A stretch of DNA of 64,000 nt from a virus. How positions within the stretch are numbered: position 1 is the stretch's first letter; the number at the start of each line of letters is the position of its first letter. Shown here one piece after another: positions 56,046 to 64,000 of this stretch. The stretch covers positions 310,001 through 374,000 of the IMG/VR virus record IMGVR_UViG_3300034072_000758, one strand, 5' to 3'. Under the pieces are notes generated by a model, which saw only the letters and a list, made by a program, of their open reading frames with translations, was not told the origin of the DNA and did not search any database. Both the position numbers and the translations under genes were made by a program.

Positions 56046-56871
56046 TAAACTCTTGTCCCAGAAACTCGTTTACCTCTACCTTGATGCGTTCTATTTGCTC
56101 GTCAGAAAAATTAATACCTTGTAGAATAGACTGGTTGTGTTGAGTAATAGTTTCGCCTCGATCTCCCGAATATCGGTCCTCTCGCTTCATATCTGAAATG
56201 AAATAAAGAAGTTCGGATAAGCTCATAGTTTTTCCATGAACGTGTGCCTGTAAATATCCTTCATCGCTTCGAGAATAATATACGCGCTTGTCATCCAACT
56301 TGGCCGTGATCATGATGTCATCGTGTGAGCCTAGTTGATTTAAAGTCGTAGGGACAAACCCATAACGTAAATATTTGGCAACACGAAACATTTGTGTCGG
56401 GCGGGTTGGCCGCAATACTTTGTTCCAGAGATCACTCAACGACTCAGGATCGATGTAATATATTCCATCGTTATCCATAGCAAATTGACACACTGATAAA
56501 TCGAAGTCTTGTAGCAGGGCTACGATAGATTCAAATTCTTTGTGAACAACATTTACCGGAATGTTTTGTCCGTCGATTTGAATTTTAAACATTGTGCCAT
56601 TTGAAGTCTTATAGTCGGCTTGCCCTTTATGGTCGTAAATATACTTCATGACAAAATCAAATGTCTCTTTGTTTCGACAAAATATATCTATGTCACCGTT
56701 AGTAAGCTCGACATATTCCTTTCCAATTAATTTTCGAACAAAGCCCCCGGCAACCCAAGGACCATGTTCTATACTTAAGAACGGGAAGTATTTGCTGATT
56801 TTTTTCAGCAACTCGAAGTTTAGGTCCAAAGACGAATATTTGTATAAATATGTATGATTTTGGAGGTTCAT
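56035..56871 (-). CDS. Nucleotidyltransferase-like protein (278 aa)
   Basis: MNLQNHTYLYKYSSLDLNFE. WVAGGFVRKLIGKEY and NGDIDIFCRNKET give the GG...DxD pattern of the polymerase-beta/CCA-adding superfamily; a third acidic residue is probably in PVNVVHKEFES. The rest resembles T4-like phage nucleotidyltransferases of unknown target. It converges on the adhesin gene. Its ATG (56871) overlaps on the opposite strand the start codons of the next gene. No Shine-Dalgarno is seen. tRNA 3'-end repair is an attractive but unproven role. Confidence 0.65.
   Translation of the reverse strand: MNLQNHTYLYKYSSLDLNFELLKKISKYFPFLSIEHGPWVAGGFVRKLIGKEYVELTNGDIDIFCRNKETFDFVMKYIYDHKGQADYKTSNGTMFKIQIDGQNIPVNVVHKEFESIVALLQDFDLSVCQFAMDNDGIYYIDPESLSDLWNKVLRPTRPTQMFRVAKYLRYGFVPTTLNQLGSHDDIMITAKLDDKRVYYSRSDEGYLQAHVHGKTMSLSELLYFISDMKREDRYSGDRGETITQHNQSILQGINFSDEQIERIKVEVNEFLGQEFIKL
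56845..56850 (+). promoter_or_regulatory. Late-type promoter element TATAAATA
   Basis: TGTATAAATATGTATG, 23 bases before ATG 56873, with TTGGAGG between. Confidence 0.55.
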
Positions 56872-56872
56872 G

Positions 56873-58765
56873 ATGCCGAGCGTAAATAAGAGTCGTGTGA
56901 AGACCACGGGGAAAGGTGAAATATACTATGCCGACGAAGATACACTGTCAACGTCGAATGTAGCAACCCCAACGGAAGAAGGGGACACACAAACGTATTT
57001 CCTGAGCGGGGATAACATCGGCTATGGTCATGGTATTTTTGCTGGCGTCAATGGCGATGAATCTAATACTATCATGGAGTTCAAGTCTCTCGTAGCAGGG
57101 ACCGGTATTTTCCTGACTTCGACCGATTCGGTTATTACGATCTCCACAACGTCAAATACGATTGGAAATGGATCATCTATCGCAAATGGTCTTATGCTTC
57201 CCCTCGGAAACACAAATTTTGCTGGCGGCGCGGTCAATCTTACCGAGAATATGGACACCACATCGGCCATAAACGATATTAATAAGCTTCTGGGTCTTCT
57301 TGTTCCACCAGCACCTACCGCATTCCCTAACGCCGCGCTGACTATTGCTAACCTGAACGGTAATCAACCTCTTTTGGCTGCTGCGGTTCCAAACAACACA
57401 GACTCCGGTGCTCCTGCTGCCGGTAACGCAGTCAACCGCGTGTCTGGTCTGGTTGTTAGTTCGAATAATTTCAACGACATTGGCCCGGTATCCAACGGTA
57501 CATTGAGCCTGATGTTGAACGATTCCCCGGCCTCGATCATTACTCTGGACGGCAACGCTCATTCGGTTACAGGTCTGGTCGTAAGTGATCTTAAGAATTT
57601 CCCAGCGAACGTGGCTGGTTTCTGGAAATCGATGGATGTTGCGGTAGTGAACCGTTCGGTATCTGCTGGTGTTAACAAAATGAAAATTGTTCACTCTGCT
57701 GCTGGTAACACCAATAACGTTTATTTCGTTACGGATACAATGACTTCTACTCCAAATCTGGTTTCGACCGGTTTGGCTCAAGCATCGGCTGGTACGTTTG
57801 CTTATTCTTCGGGTGTTCCACATTACGGAACTGGCGGGCAACTGATCGTTCAAGGTTCGATTACTAACCTTGCTGGTAATACTTACTATGGTGGCTCTGA
57901 TCCCCTGTCGGTTTCGGGTACAAATAGTATTATAAATGCTCAATCATTTACATATTCGAATTTAGGTATCAATACACCTATCGCAAAAGATACAACCGCC
58001 GCTACACCAATTACTTCGATTTTGGTGAACGTGGATGGTTCTGTCCATGATGTTGGTTTGGTCCAAGGCATCGTTAAAAATGTTAACGGTCAATCGAGTG
58101 CTACGAACTTAGCTAACACAAAGATTTTGGTTAAGCGTGGATCAGCTTCGTCAACTCGTATTGATGAAATGGCTGTGCCGGTTACAGGTCTCGGTAATAA
58201 TCCAAACGCCAATTCGGCGGTTCGTGTTTCGATCCTCAGCAACTCCGATACCCCAGCGGCCTCTCATGGTACATGGGCCTCGAACGCGACTCTGGTTAAT
58301 TACGAAGCTGCTGTTGTTGGTGGTATTCTGGCTCATGACCAAACCGATTATTCAGTTGGTTTCTTACCCGTTGGACCGAACTTGTCTTCGGGAAGAAACG
58401 GAACACAGTATGCCACATTTGCGTTCAACAGAGCCGTAGTATCGCAGTTCAAGATCAACGTAATTGGCACATATTCGGGATGCTGGGTGAAACTGCCGGG
58501 TGTTTCGGATAGTGGCTCTATTTCACCAAACTCCGCAAATGGTTGGTGGAATGCTTTCCTCCCATACAACGGTGCTGGTGTACCGGGCAACATTTCTGAC
58601 TCGTCGGCTGGTATCGCAGTCGGTTCAGTGATGAGCGGCGCGTCGGGTTCCTACAATGTGACCTTCGGCCCACAATCGTCAACAAATTCTATCGGTAATA
58701 TTATTCTGGTCCGTTTTAAACTGACAGCCGGTCAAAAAATAACAGCTTTGAGCTTCACAAACTAA
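56873..58765 (+). CDS. Tail-fibre/virion protein (630 aa), paralogue of 20455-22260
   Basis: MPSVNKSRVKTTGKGEIYYA from ATG 56873; an ATG 3 bases earlier is closer to GGAGG than usual. From residue ~110 to the end it aligns with the minus-strand protein at 20455-22260 (INDINKLLGLLVPPAPTAFP, YYGGSDPLSVSGTNSII, INVIGTYSGCWVKLPGVSDS, LTAGQKITALSFTN). N-termini differ, suggesting different attachment points with a shared distal domain. Confidence 0.78.
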   Translation: MPSVNKSRVKTTGKGEIYYADEDTLSTSNVATPTEEGDTQTYFLSGDNIGYGHGIFAGVNGDESNTIMEFKSLVAGTGIFLTSTDSVITISTTSNTIGNGSSIANGLMLPLGNTNFAGGAVNLTENMDTTSAINDINKLLGLLVPPAPTAFPNAALTIANLNGNQPLLAAAVPNNTDSGAPAAGNAVNRVSGLVVSSNNFNDIGPVSNGTLSLMLNDSPASIITLDGNAHSVTGLVVSDLKNFPANVAGFWKSMDVAVVNRSVSAGVNKMKIVHSAAGNTNNVYFVTDTMTSTPNLVSTGLAQASAGTFAYSSGVPHYGTGGQLIVQGSITNLAGNTYYGGSDPLSVSGTNSIINAQSFTYSNLGINTPIAKDTTAATPITSILVNVDGSVHDVGLVQGIVKNVNGQSSATNLANTKILVKRGSASSTRIDEMAVPVTGLGNNPNANSAVRVSILSNSDTPAASHGTWASNATLVNYEAAVVGGILAHDQTDYSVGFLPVGPNLSSGRNGTQYATFAFNRAVVSQFKINVIGTYSGCWVKLPGVSDSGSISPNSANGWWNAFLPYNGAGVPGNISDSSAGIAVGSVMSGASGSYNVTFGPQSSTNSIGNIILVRFKLTAGQKITALSFTN

Positions 58766-58775
58766 GGGAATATAA

Positions 58776-61598
58776 ATGCCAATAAACGATTCTGAAAAAT
58801 TAGACTATCTCTGGAAGAAGATTGGTTATGGAGCCGCGAAGACCGCTAACTCAGCATTGAAATATGCGACCAACGAACGTCTTTCTTCCCCATTGACCGT
58901 TTTCTCGAATAATATCTGGTCAGATGCGCAATCACTCCCAGAAGTTCCAAGCACATCGGAGACTGCTTATAGCAAGCCGTATATTGGCGCTAATCGCATC
59001 CGTATGTCCCCGGATACAACATCGCCTTCAAACCAAACATGGATTGCTGCCTCCACGTTCGGAAACATCGATACTCGTTTGACAGACTTCATCCCGCCAA
59101 CAGTATTTGGTGACGGTTATTTGGTTCAAGTCTACATAGGTGATCCTAATGTCGGTCCAGCGGCTCGTATCTTCCCAGATACTACAAATGAAGAATATTA
59201 CTTCGATTATGATGCTGGTGTATTAATTTTCTTAACTACTATTCCGGGTTCGAAGGCGGCGACTATTGGTTCCGGTAACGTATCCATTTCTACACACGGT
59301 ATCTATATCAATGCTCACCAATACATTGGTAACAAAGGCGTAGGTTCGGGCGGTGGCGGAAATTACGTATATCGTACTGGCGACACTATGAATGGTGCTC
59401 TGGCATTTGACGATTCTAGTTTCGATACTGTCAAGTTCCGCCAAGCCAATGTCGGAAATTATGAATTTGGTATGGGTCTGGAAAATGGCAATCTCGTCAT
59501 TTATGGTCCAAAGAACGTATCAAATGGTAAGGTTTCCATTGGTCACCGAGATCAAAACGATGTTCTCACCACTGATCTGAGTATTGACTCGAATGGTGTT
59601 GTTACTATCGGTGGTACAGATGACGCTTATGTTCTTACTCAACACGGCAAGAGACTTGTTCTCGGTCATGAGGACAATGGTGTTACTTATGAGCGCGTAA
59701 CCGTTGATGCTAATGGTGTTCTCTTTGTTGGAAGCAACATAGTATATCACACCGGCAACTTGAATATGAGCAACGGTGGTAGTAGCAATGGTGCGGGTAT
59801 TCAATCGGCTGTAGTCGATGGTAACGGCGACCTGATCATTACCCTGACCGATCTCACAACAATCAATGCGGGCCACGTAGTTGGTGCCAATGGTGCTCAA
59901 GGTCCACAGGGACCAATTGGTAACACCGGCCTCCAAGGACCAATCGGCAACACCGGTCTTCAAGGGCTTCCGGGTATCGCAGGTACGAATGGAACTTCGA
60001 TTAATAGCACTTTGGTCAACGGTAACGGTGACCTGATCATCACCTATTCTAATGGCGCTACAGCCAATGCCGGACATGTGGTAGGGGCTGCTGGTGCCAA
60101 CGGGGCTGCTGGTGTTAATGGCGCAAATGGTATCTCTATCGTGAATGCTACGCTGACATTGGGTAGCTTGTTCCTGACATATTCGAACGGACTCACATCA
60201 AATGTTGGTTATGTTCAAGGTCCAGCCGGGGCGAATGGTGCTACTGGCGCAAACGGATCGACTGGCGCAGCAGGAGCGAATGGTATCTCGGTGGTTTCTG
60301 CGAATATTTCATCGGGCTATCTGAATCTGACATATTCTAACGGCGTCATTTCAAACGTGGGGTATGTTGTTGGCCCACAAGGTCTTCAAGGTCCAGCCGG
60401 GGCGAATGGCGTTGCGGGTGCTAACGGGGTAGCTGGCGCTAATGGTGTAAACGGTACAGATGGTATCGACGGTATCTCTATCAGCAACGCAGTCGTTAAC
60501 GGCTCTGGCGATCTTATCATCACTTATTCGAATGGGACTACGGCCAATGCTGGACACGTAGTTGGTTCAGGCAGCGGTGGAAACGCGGTTTCGATTAGCA
60601 ACGCGGTTGTAAATGGCTCTGGTGACCTGATCATCACCTATTCCAACGGTGCTACCGCCAATGCTGGTCACGTAGTTGGTGCTGCTGGCGCTAATGGCGC
60701 GGCGGGTGCTAACGGCGTAAATGGCGCAAACGGAGTGAACGGAGCTAATGGTGTAGACGGAGTAGGTATTGTATCTGCGAATGTTCTATCTGGTTATCTG
60801 ACCTTTACTCTCTCAAACGGTGCTACCGCCAATGCTGGGTACGTCATGGGTGCCAACGGCGTGAACGGAGCTAATGGTGCCGCTGGGGCTAACGGTGTGG
60901 CAGGTGCTAATGGCGTTGCTGGGGCTAATGGTATATCTATCACTAATGCTGTTGTGAATGGCTCCGGTGACCTGATTATCACCTATTCTAATGGAACAAT
61001 TGCTAATGCTGGTCACGTAGTTGGTTCCGGGGGTGGCAACGGTGGTACAATTGCTACCAGCTATAACGGAAACACGGTCGTTGCTTCGACCACAACTATC
61101 AATTTGATCAGTGCTGGTATTCAAGGAGCCGCCGCATCGTTGACAGACGGTGGAAGCGGTATTGCGAACCTGAGTGTTCCTAACAGAACAGAATATGTTG
61201 TTCTCAAGTATTCTGGCGGTAACAGCGGCACATTGAATTTGGCCGATGCTGTTTATGCTAATACTTCTGGCGTAACTGCGATTATTGATGTTGGTAACTC
61301 TTCCTCGGTTGTCGGTTTTGTATTTGGTAGTCAGTATACACACCCTCCATCAAGCATCACGATCTACGGTCAATCGTCATTTGCCAATAACAATTGGGTA
61401 GTCAAGTCTCTGGCCACCGAAATTGCTACAAGGTCGTTTGCCAACGTTGCGGGTACAAGCACGGCTCCGCTGTTGTTTGGTGCTTTTGGTGGTGGAAACA
61501 CAACGCTCAGATTACAATTGTCGAAAACTGACACAGGAACGGACTCCGCGCCGGGTATCGGTAATCGTCCGTTCTGTGGAATTGTGTTCCGTTTCTAA
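58776..61598 (+). CDS. Tail fibre with collagen-like repeats (940 aa)
   Basis: MPINDSEKLDYLWKKIGYGA. Residues 1-190 are paralogous to the 357-aa protein at 19362-20435. Residues ~370-765 alternate collagen-like Gly-X-Y runs (GPQGPIGNTGLQGPIGNTGL, GANGVNGANGV) with a repeated beta module (SNAVVNGSGDLIITYSNG, TANAGHVVG). The C-terminal ~180 residues form a distinct tip domain ending FCGIVFRF. Collagen-like runs trimerise fibre shafts. AGGGAATATAA precedes the ATG. Confidence 0.8.
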   Translation: MPINDSEKLDYLWKKIGYGAAKTANSALKYATNERLSSPLTVFSNNIWSDAQSLPEVPSTSETAYSKPYIGANRIRMSPDTTSPSNQTWIAASTFGNIDTRLTDFIPPTVFGDGYLVQVYIGDPNVGPAARIFPDTTNEEYYFDYDAGVLIFLTTIPGSKAATIGSGNVSISTHGIYINAHQYIGNKGVGSGGGGNYVYRTGDTMNGALAFDDSSFDTVKFRQANVGNYEFGMGLENGNLVIYGPKNVSNGKVSIGHRDQNDVLTTDLSIDSNGVVTIGGTDDAYVLTQHGKRLVLGHEDNGVTYERVTVDANGVLFVGSNIVYHTGNLNMSNGGSSNGAGIQSAVVDGNGDLIITLTDLTTINAGHVVGANGAQGPQGPIGNTGLQGPIGNTGLQGLPGIAGTNGTSINSTLVNGNGDLIITYSNGATANAGHVVGAAGANGAAGVNGANGISIVNATLTLGSLFLTYSNGLTSNVGYVQGPAGANGATGANGSTGAAGANGISVVSANISSGYLNLTYSNGVISNVGYVVGPQGLQGPAGANGVAGANGVAGANGVNGTDGIDGISISNAVVNGSGDLIITYSNGTTANAGHVVGSGSGGNAVSISNAVVNGSGDLIITYSNGATANAGHVVGAAGANGAAGANGVNGANGVNGANGVDGVGIVSANVLSGYLTFTLSNGATANAGYVMGANGVNGANGAAGANGVAGANGVAGANGISITNAVVNGSGDLIITYSNGTIANAGHVVGSGGGNGGTIATSYNGNTVVASTTTINLISAGIQGAAASLTDGGSGIANLSVPNRTEYVVLKYSGGNSGTLNLADAVYANTSGVTAIIDVGNSSSVVGFVFGSQYTHPPSSITIYGQSSFANNNWVVKSLATEIATRSFANVAGTSTAPLLFGAFGGGNTTLRLQLSKTDTGTDSAPGIGNRPFCGIVFRF
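59880..61030 (+). repeat. Coding repeats of the collagen-like fibre
   Basis: Near-identical DNA units encode SNAVVNGSGDLIITYSNG...ANAGHVVG at least five times, separated by GGTGCTAATGGC-type Gly-Ala-Asn-Gly runs. Repeat-unit gain or loss by recombination would change shaft length. Confidence 0.8.
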
Positions 61599-61602
61599 GG
61601 CA

Positions 61603-61608
61603 TAAATA
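61603..61608 (+). promoter_or_regulatory. Late-type promoter element TAAATA, leaderless spacing
   Basis: GGCATAAATA ends exactly 6 bases before the A of ATG 61614. Confidence 0.62.
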
Positions 61609-61613
61609 TACTA

Positions 61614-63578
61614 ATGAACAAGAACAAAGTAAACATTCCATCCAAAGTCCTTTCGGGGAAATTGCTTACTTCCGTTGGTAAAGACCTTTGGAATTTTAAT
61701 GACGGTGATGAGTATTGGAGCGGGGGTTCGCAACCTCGCTTCTATACGTGGAATGTTACTTTGTCGGTTTCTTCTCAGAGACATTCATCGTCTCAAACTC
61801 GCAAGCCATATTTTTATGATGGTTTGGATATAAACACAAATATGTGGATTGCTGAACAGTCAACCGGTATTGCGCTTAAAATAACCTCCATAACATCTAA
61901 GACTGAGACCACAATTGATTGTGTGGTAGAAGATTATCTGCGTTATAATACATTGCGATTCTCTGGCGGAACAGGAAATGGTATCTTCGGCGAAGATACT
62001 CCGATTGTTATATTTCAATTAAATGAAGATAATCTTCCTTTGATTGATCCGGTTCCTACTACTACTTCGAGTAGTTTCTATCCAAATTTGATGTCTCGTT
62101 TTTCGTTCACCGCGAAAAATTATTATTTTGAACTGTACAAAATCAATCATGATTTCAAAATTGGTGATCTTATTTCTGCTGATCCAGCCGGGTCGTCTTT
62201 TCAAAAAACCAGCCCCGATTATCCGCATATTATCGGAGAGGTGACTTACACCTCCAACGGATCGAGTGTTTTTTTGGTCGATCCGTTTCAACAGATCAAT
62301 GAAGATTTCGATTCGTTAATTGGTGATGTGGGCCAAGTCATTTATGCTAATGCTTCGGACGCTGGTGGAATGTCCCTTATGGGTAACCTTCCGGTCATGA
62401 TTAAGCTTAGAAATAACACTAATTCTTTCGTGATTGGAAGTGGTTCCTCAACTGATGCCGGTGGTATCGTTAAACTAAATGGTATTTCGACTTCGGTTGG
62501 TGATGGTTCGGCATCCGATTTTGTTTCGTATGTCAATGCTAATACGAATTTACATGGATGTGTGGCTTCTCTTCTCGCATCCCCTACAGTTATTTCCTCT
62601 GATCCTTCGCAGTTGGGATATGGTGAACCAGCTTTTTACATCACGGGTGGGAATTATCCGGTCGCATCTATCAATGGTGTAAATGTTACATTTACTACCA
62701 CAACTGTTGGCGAAGCGTCATACGGGGATACTTATGCGCTGGAAGAAGATTTGGCGACCGACATCAATGCCGCTAATATTCCGTTTATTGTGGCTTCCAC
62801 GGAAATGAATAAATTGAAAATCAGTAATACTGATGGTGGTCCAATTGATATTGTAAACATCACTCCCGATTCTAGTGGCTACCATTTTGCTGGTACAGCT
62901 TCGGCATCTGGTCTTCCGCTTTCTACCCCAGCGAATACAAGTAGCGGGATGATTCGCTTGGATGCGGTCGATGCTCGCGCTATCAACGTGTATGACGAAA
63001 TTGGTACAGCAGTAGATGATTTCGGATTGTATAGTTCTGAAAACGGTATCAAAGCTGCTGGTATTGTTATCGAGCAAGGTCTTCGCACTTCATCTAGCTA
63101 TGTTGTGACGAACATTCCGGCCCGCGATTCTTTGAATGCGGTTTTTGGTGACATATGTTTCGTAACAGATAAAGGTAACTCGGAGTGGGGCTACTATATC
63201 TATACTCTTGCGTCAGAGTGGGTGAAATTCGCAGATAAGGATTCCGCCGCAACAGATGCGCAATCTCTCGAAATCGAGATCGACGCTGAGAGTGATTTAG
63301 AGGGTCTGATCGCCGTGGTTTCAAACGGAAGCGGTATCAATATGGTCACGGTCAAAGTAATAGAAGCTTTTGACGCACCAGCAACCGTATCGGTAGGAGA
63401 CGACATAAACAACGTGAGATTAATGGATGTATCTCTCAATGATCTGACCGTTATTTCTGAATATTCATACACGCCATCATATCATTATACAACTGGTGGT
63501 GACACCAATATCAACTATTACTTGAACTTAAATGGTGCGACTACTGGTCGCGCAAAAATATCGATTTCTTACTCATAA
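61614..63578 (+). CDS. Virion fibre/baseplate-type protein (654 aa), predicted leaderless mRNA
   Basis: MNKNKVNIPSKVLSGKLLTS. The C-terminal ~170 residues (YVVTNIPARDSLNAVFGDIC, then SVGDDINNVRLMDVSLNDLT) are paralogous to the C-terminus of the protein at 19362-20435. The middle is beta-rich with Ser/Thr/Asn. No Shine-Dalgarno. It lies between two fibre genes, so it is probably part of the same fibre or its attachment. Confidence 0.72.
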   Translation: MNKNKVNIPSKVLSGKLLTSVGKDLWNFNDGDEYWSGGSQPRFYTWNVTLSVSSQRHSSSQTRKPYFYDGLDINTNMWIAEQSTGIALKITSITSKTETTIDCVVEDYLRYNTLRFSGGTGNGIFGEDTPIVIFQLNEDNLPLIDPVPTTTSSSFYPNLMSRFSFTAKNYYFELYKINHDFKIGDLISADPAGSSFQKTSPDYPHIIGEVTYTSNGSSVFLVDPFQQINEDFDSLIGDVGQVIYANASDAGGMSLMGNLPVMIKLRNNTNSFVIGSGSSTDAGGIVKLNGISTSVGDGSASDFVSYVNANTNLHGCVASLLASPTVISSDPSQLGYGEPAFYITGGNYPVASINGVNVTFTTTTVGEASYGDTYALEEDLATDINAANIPFIVASTEMNKLKISNTDGGPIDIVNITPDSSGYHFAGTASASGLPLSTPANTSSGMIRLDAVDARAINVYDEIGTAVDDFGLYSSENGIKAAGIVIEQGLRTSSSYVVTNIPARDSLNAVFGDICFVTDKGNSEWGYYIYTLASEWVKFADKDSAATDAQSLEIEIDAESDLEGLIAVVSNGSGINMVTVKVIEAFDAPATVSVGDDINNVRLMDVSLNDLTVISEYSYTPSYHYTTGGDTNINYYLNLNGATTGRAKISISYS

Positions 63579-63626
63579 GAATACGATTTTTTCTAAGTCT
63601 GTAGTTAATAAAAACGACTTTCTCCA

Positions 63627-63632
63627 TAAATA
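63627..63632 (+). promoter_or_regulatory. Late-type promoter element TAAATA
   Basis: TCCATAAATACTGG, ~68 bases before ATG 63700. Confidence 0.5.
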
Positions 63633-63699
63633 CTGGTGCCTGAATTTTGGTTAATAGTTAACCAACACTTTAGTTTCAAACACCCTATAGGAGATACGT

Positions 63700-64000
63700 A
63701 TGTCTAATTTTAAAAATTTTGGACTTACAGGTGTCAGCAACGATGTTCAGTTTGGTAAAGGCGGCGCGCGCCTTACACAAATCAACGGGACATTTGCGGC
63801 AAAGAACGCTCAAGGTAACGCATTCGTAAGATTGCAAGTTGCCGAAGGTAATGCCGCTGAGGATGCTGTAACCGTAAGCCAACTGTCGAACGCAATTGCG
63901 AACGTCACAAGCCTCAATGATGGTCTTCAAGCCGAAATCGATGCTATTGAACTTGGCGCTGGTCTGAACACAGACGGCACATATTCGGCCCCGGTTTCGT
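63700..64000 (+). CDS. Fibre protein, N-terminus only (runs off the window)
   Basis: MSNFKNFGLTGVSNDVQFGK, preceded by TAGGAGATACGT. The first ~100 residues parallel the start of the protein at 20455-22260 (FGLSGIGANVQFGKAGPRL; AVTVSQLSNAIANV versus VVVLSQLNAALANA). A third member of that fibre family; the rest is outside the window. Confidence 0.8.
   Translation, partial: MSNFKNFGLTGVSNDVQFGKGGARLTQINGTFAAKNAQGNAFVRLQVAEGNAAEDAVTVSQLSNAIANVTSLNDGLQAEIDAIELGAGLNTDGTYSAPVS

Noticed and set aside
1-64000. CRISPR arrays and insertion sequences
   Set aside because: No regularly spaced direct repeats of CRISPR type and no transposase or terminal inverted repeats were seen; the repeated DNA at 59.9-61.0 kb is coding.

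Overview
The window is part of a large T4-like myovirus genome that very probably infects an alphaproteobacterium. The T4-like virion genes are recognisable in canonical order: portal gp20, prohead core proteins, protease gp21, scaffold gp22, major capsid gp23, sheath gp18, tube gp19, head completion gp4, a likely small terminase, and clamp-loader gp44. The alphaproteobacterial link rests on a MucR/Ros-family regulator and a circularly permuted, two-piece tmRNA gene, which is the architecture typical of that class. No host can be named from the sequence alone.

Layout. 1-4.1 kb (minus): NAD and nucleotide salvage (nicotinate phosphoribosyltransferase, NMN adenylyltransferase-Nudix, thymidine kinase). 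4.2-18.4 kb: MucR, a 900-aa virion-type protein, the head cluster gp20 to gp23, and on the opposite strand inside it a ~870-nt structured RNA with its own promoter and terminator. 18.5-22.3 kb (minus): MvaI-like endonuclease and two tail-fibre-type proteins. 22.9-23.4 kb: permuted tmRNA with tag ANDNVDMKDMALAA. 24-34 kb: M15 peptidase operon, sheath, tube, head completion, terminase and a Nudix protein. 34-43.4 kb (minus): small unknown genes, an RNA ligase, and a tRNA array that starts with a promoter, a Ser/Tyr/His/Cys-only leader peptide, two tandem terminators and a minimal histidyl-tRNA synthetase. 43.8-55 kb: a secreted nuclease, small genes, a second ~630-nt structured RNA, gp44, spanins and ClpA. 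55-64 kb: adhesin and tail-fibre genes, two of them paralogous to the 19-22 kb pair.

How the parts fit. The clearest candidate for an undescribed system is the tRNA operon. Its 20-codon leader has twelve consecutive codons that are all Ser, Tyr, His or Cys, the amino acids most represented in the downstream tRNAs. Two terminators follow, with competing helices that would make transcription respond to loss of those charged tRNAs. The operon then encodes a HisRS-like catalytic core, apparently needing a +1 frameshift, and a tRNA-His with encoded CCA. The tmRNA, the phage ClpA (which retains a ClpP-type IGF loop) and the RNA ligase suggest a wider programme for keeping translation alive when tRNAs or ribosomes are damaged.

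A second genome-wide signal is promoter design. A TAAATA late-type element lies exactly 5 nt before the ATG of six genes, placing the expected start site on the start codon. Three sigma70-like promoters do the same or nearly so, so leaderless mRNAs appear common here.
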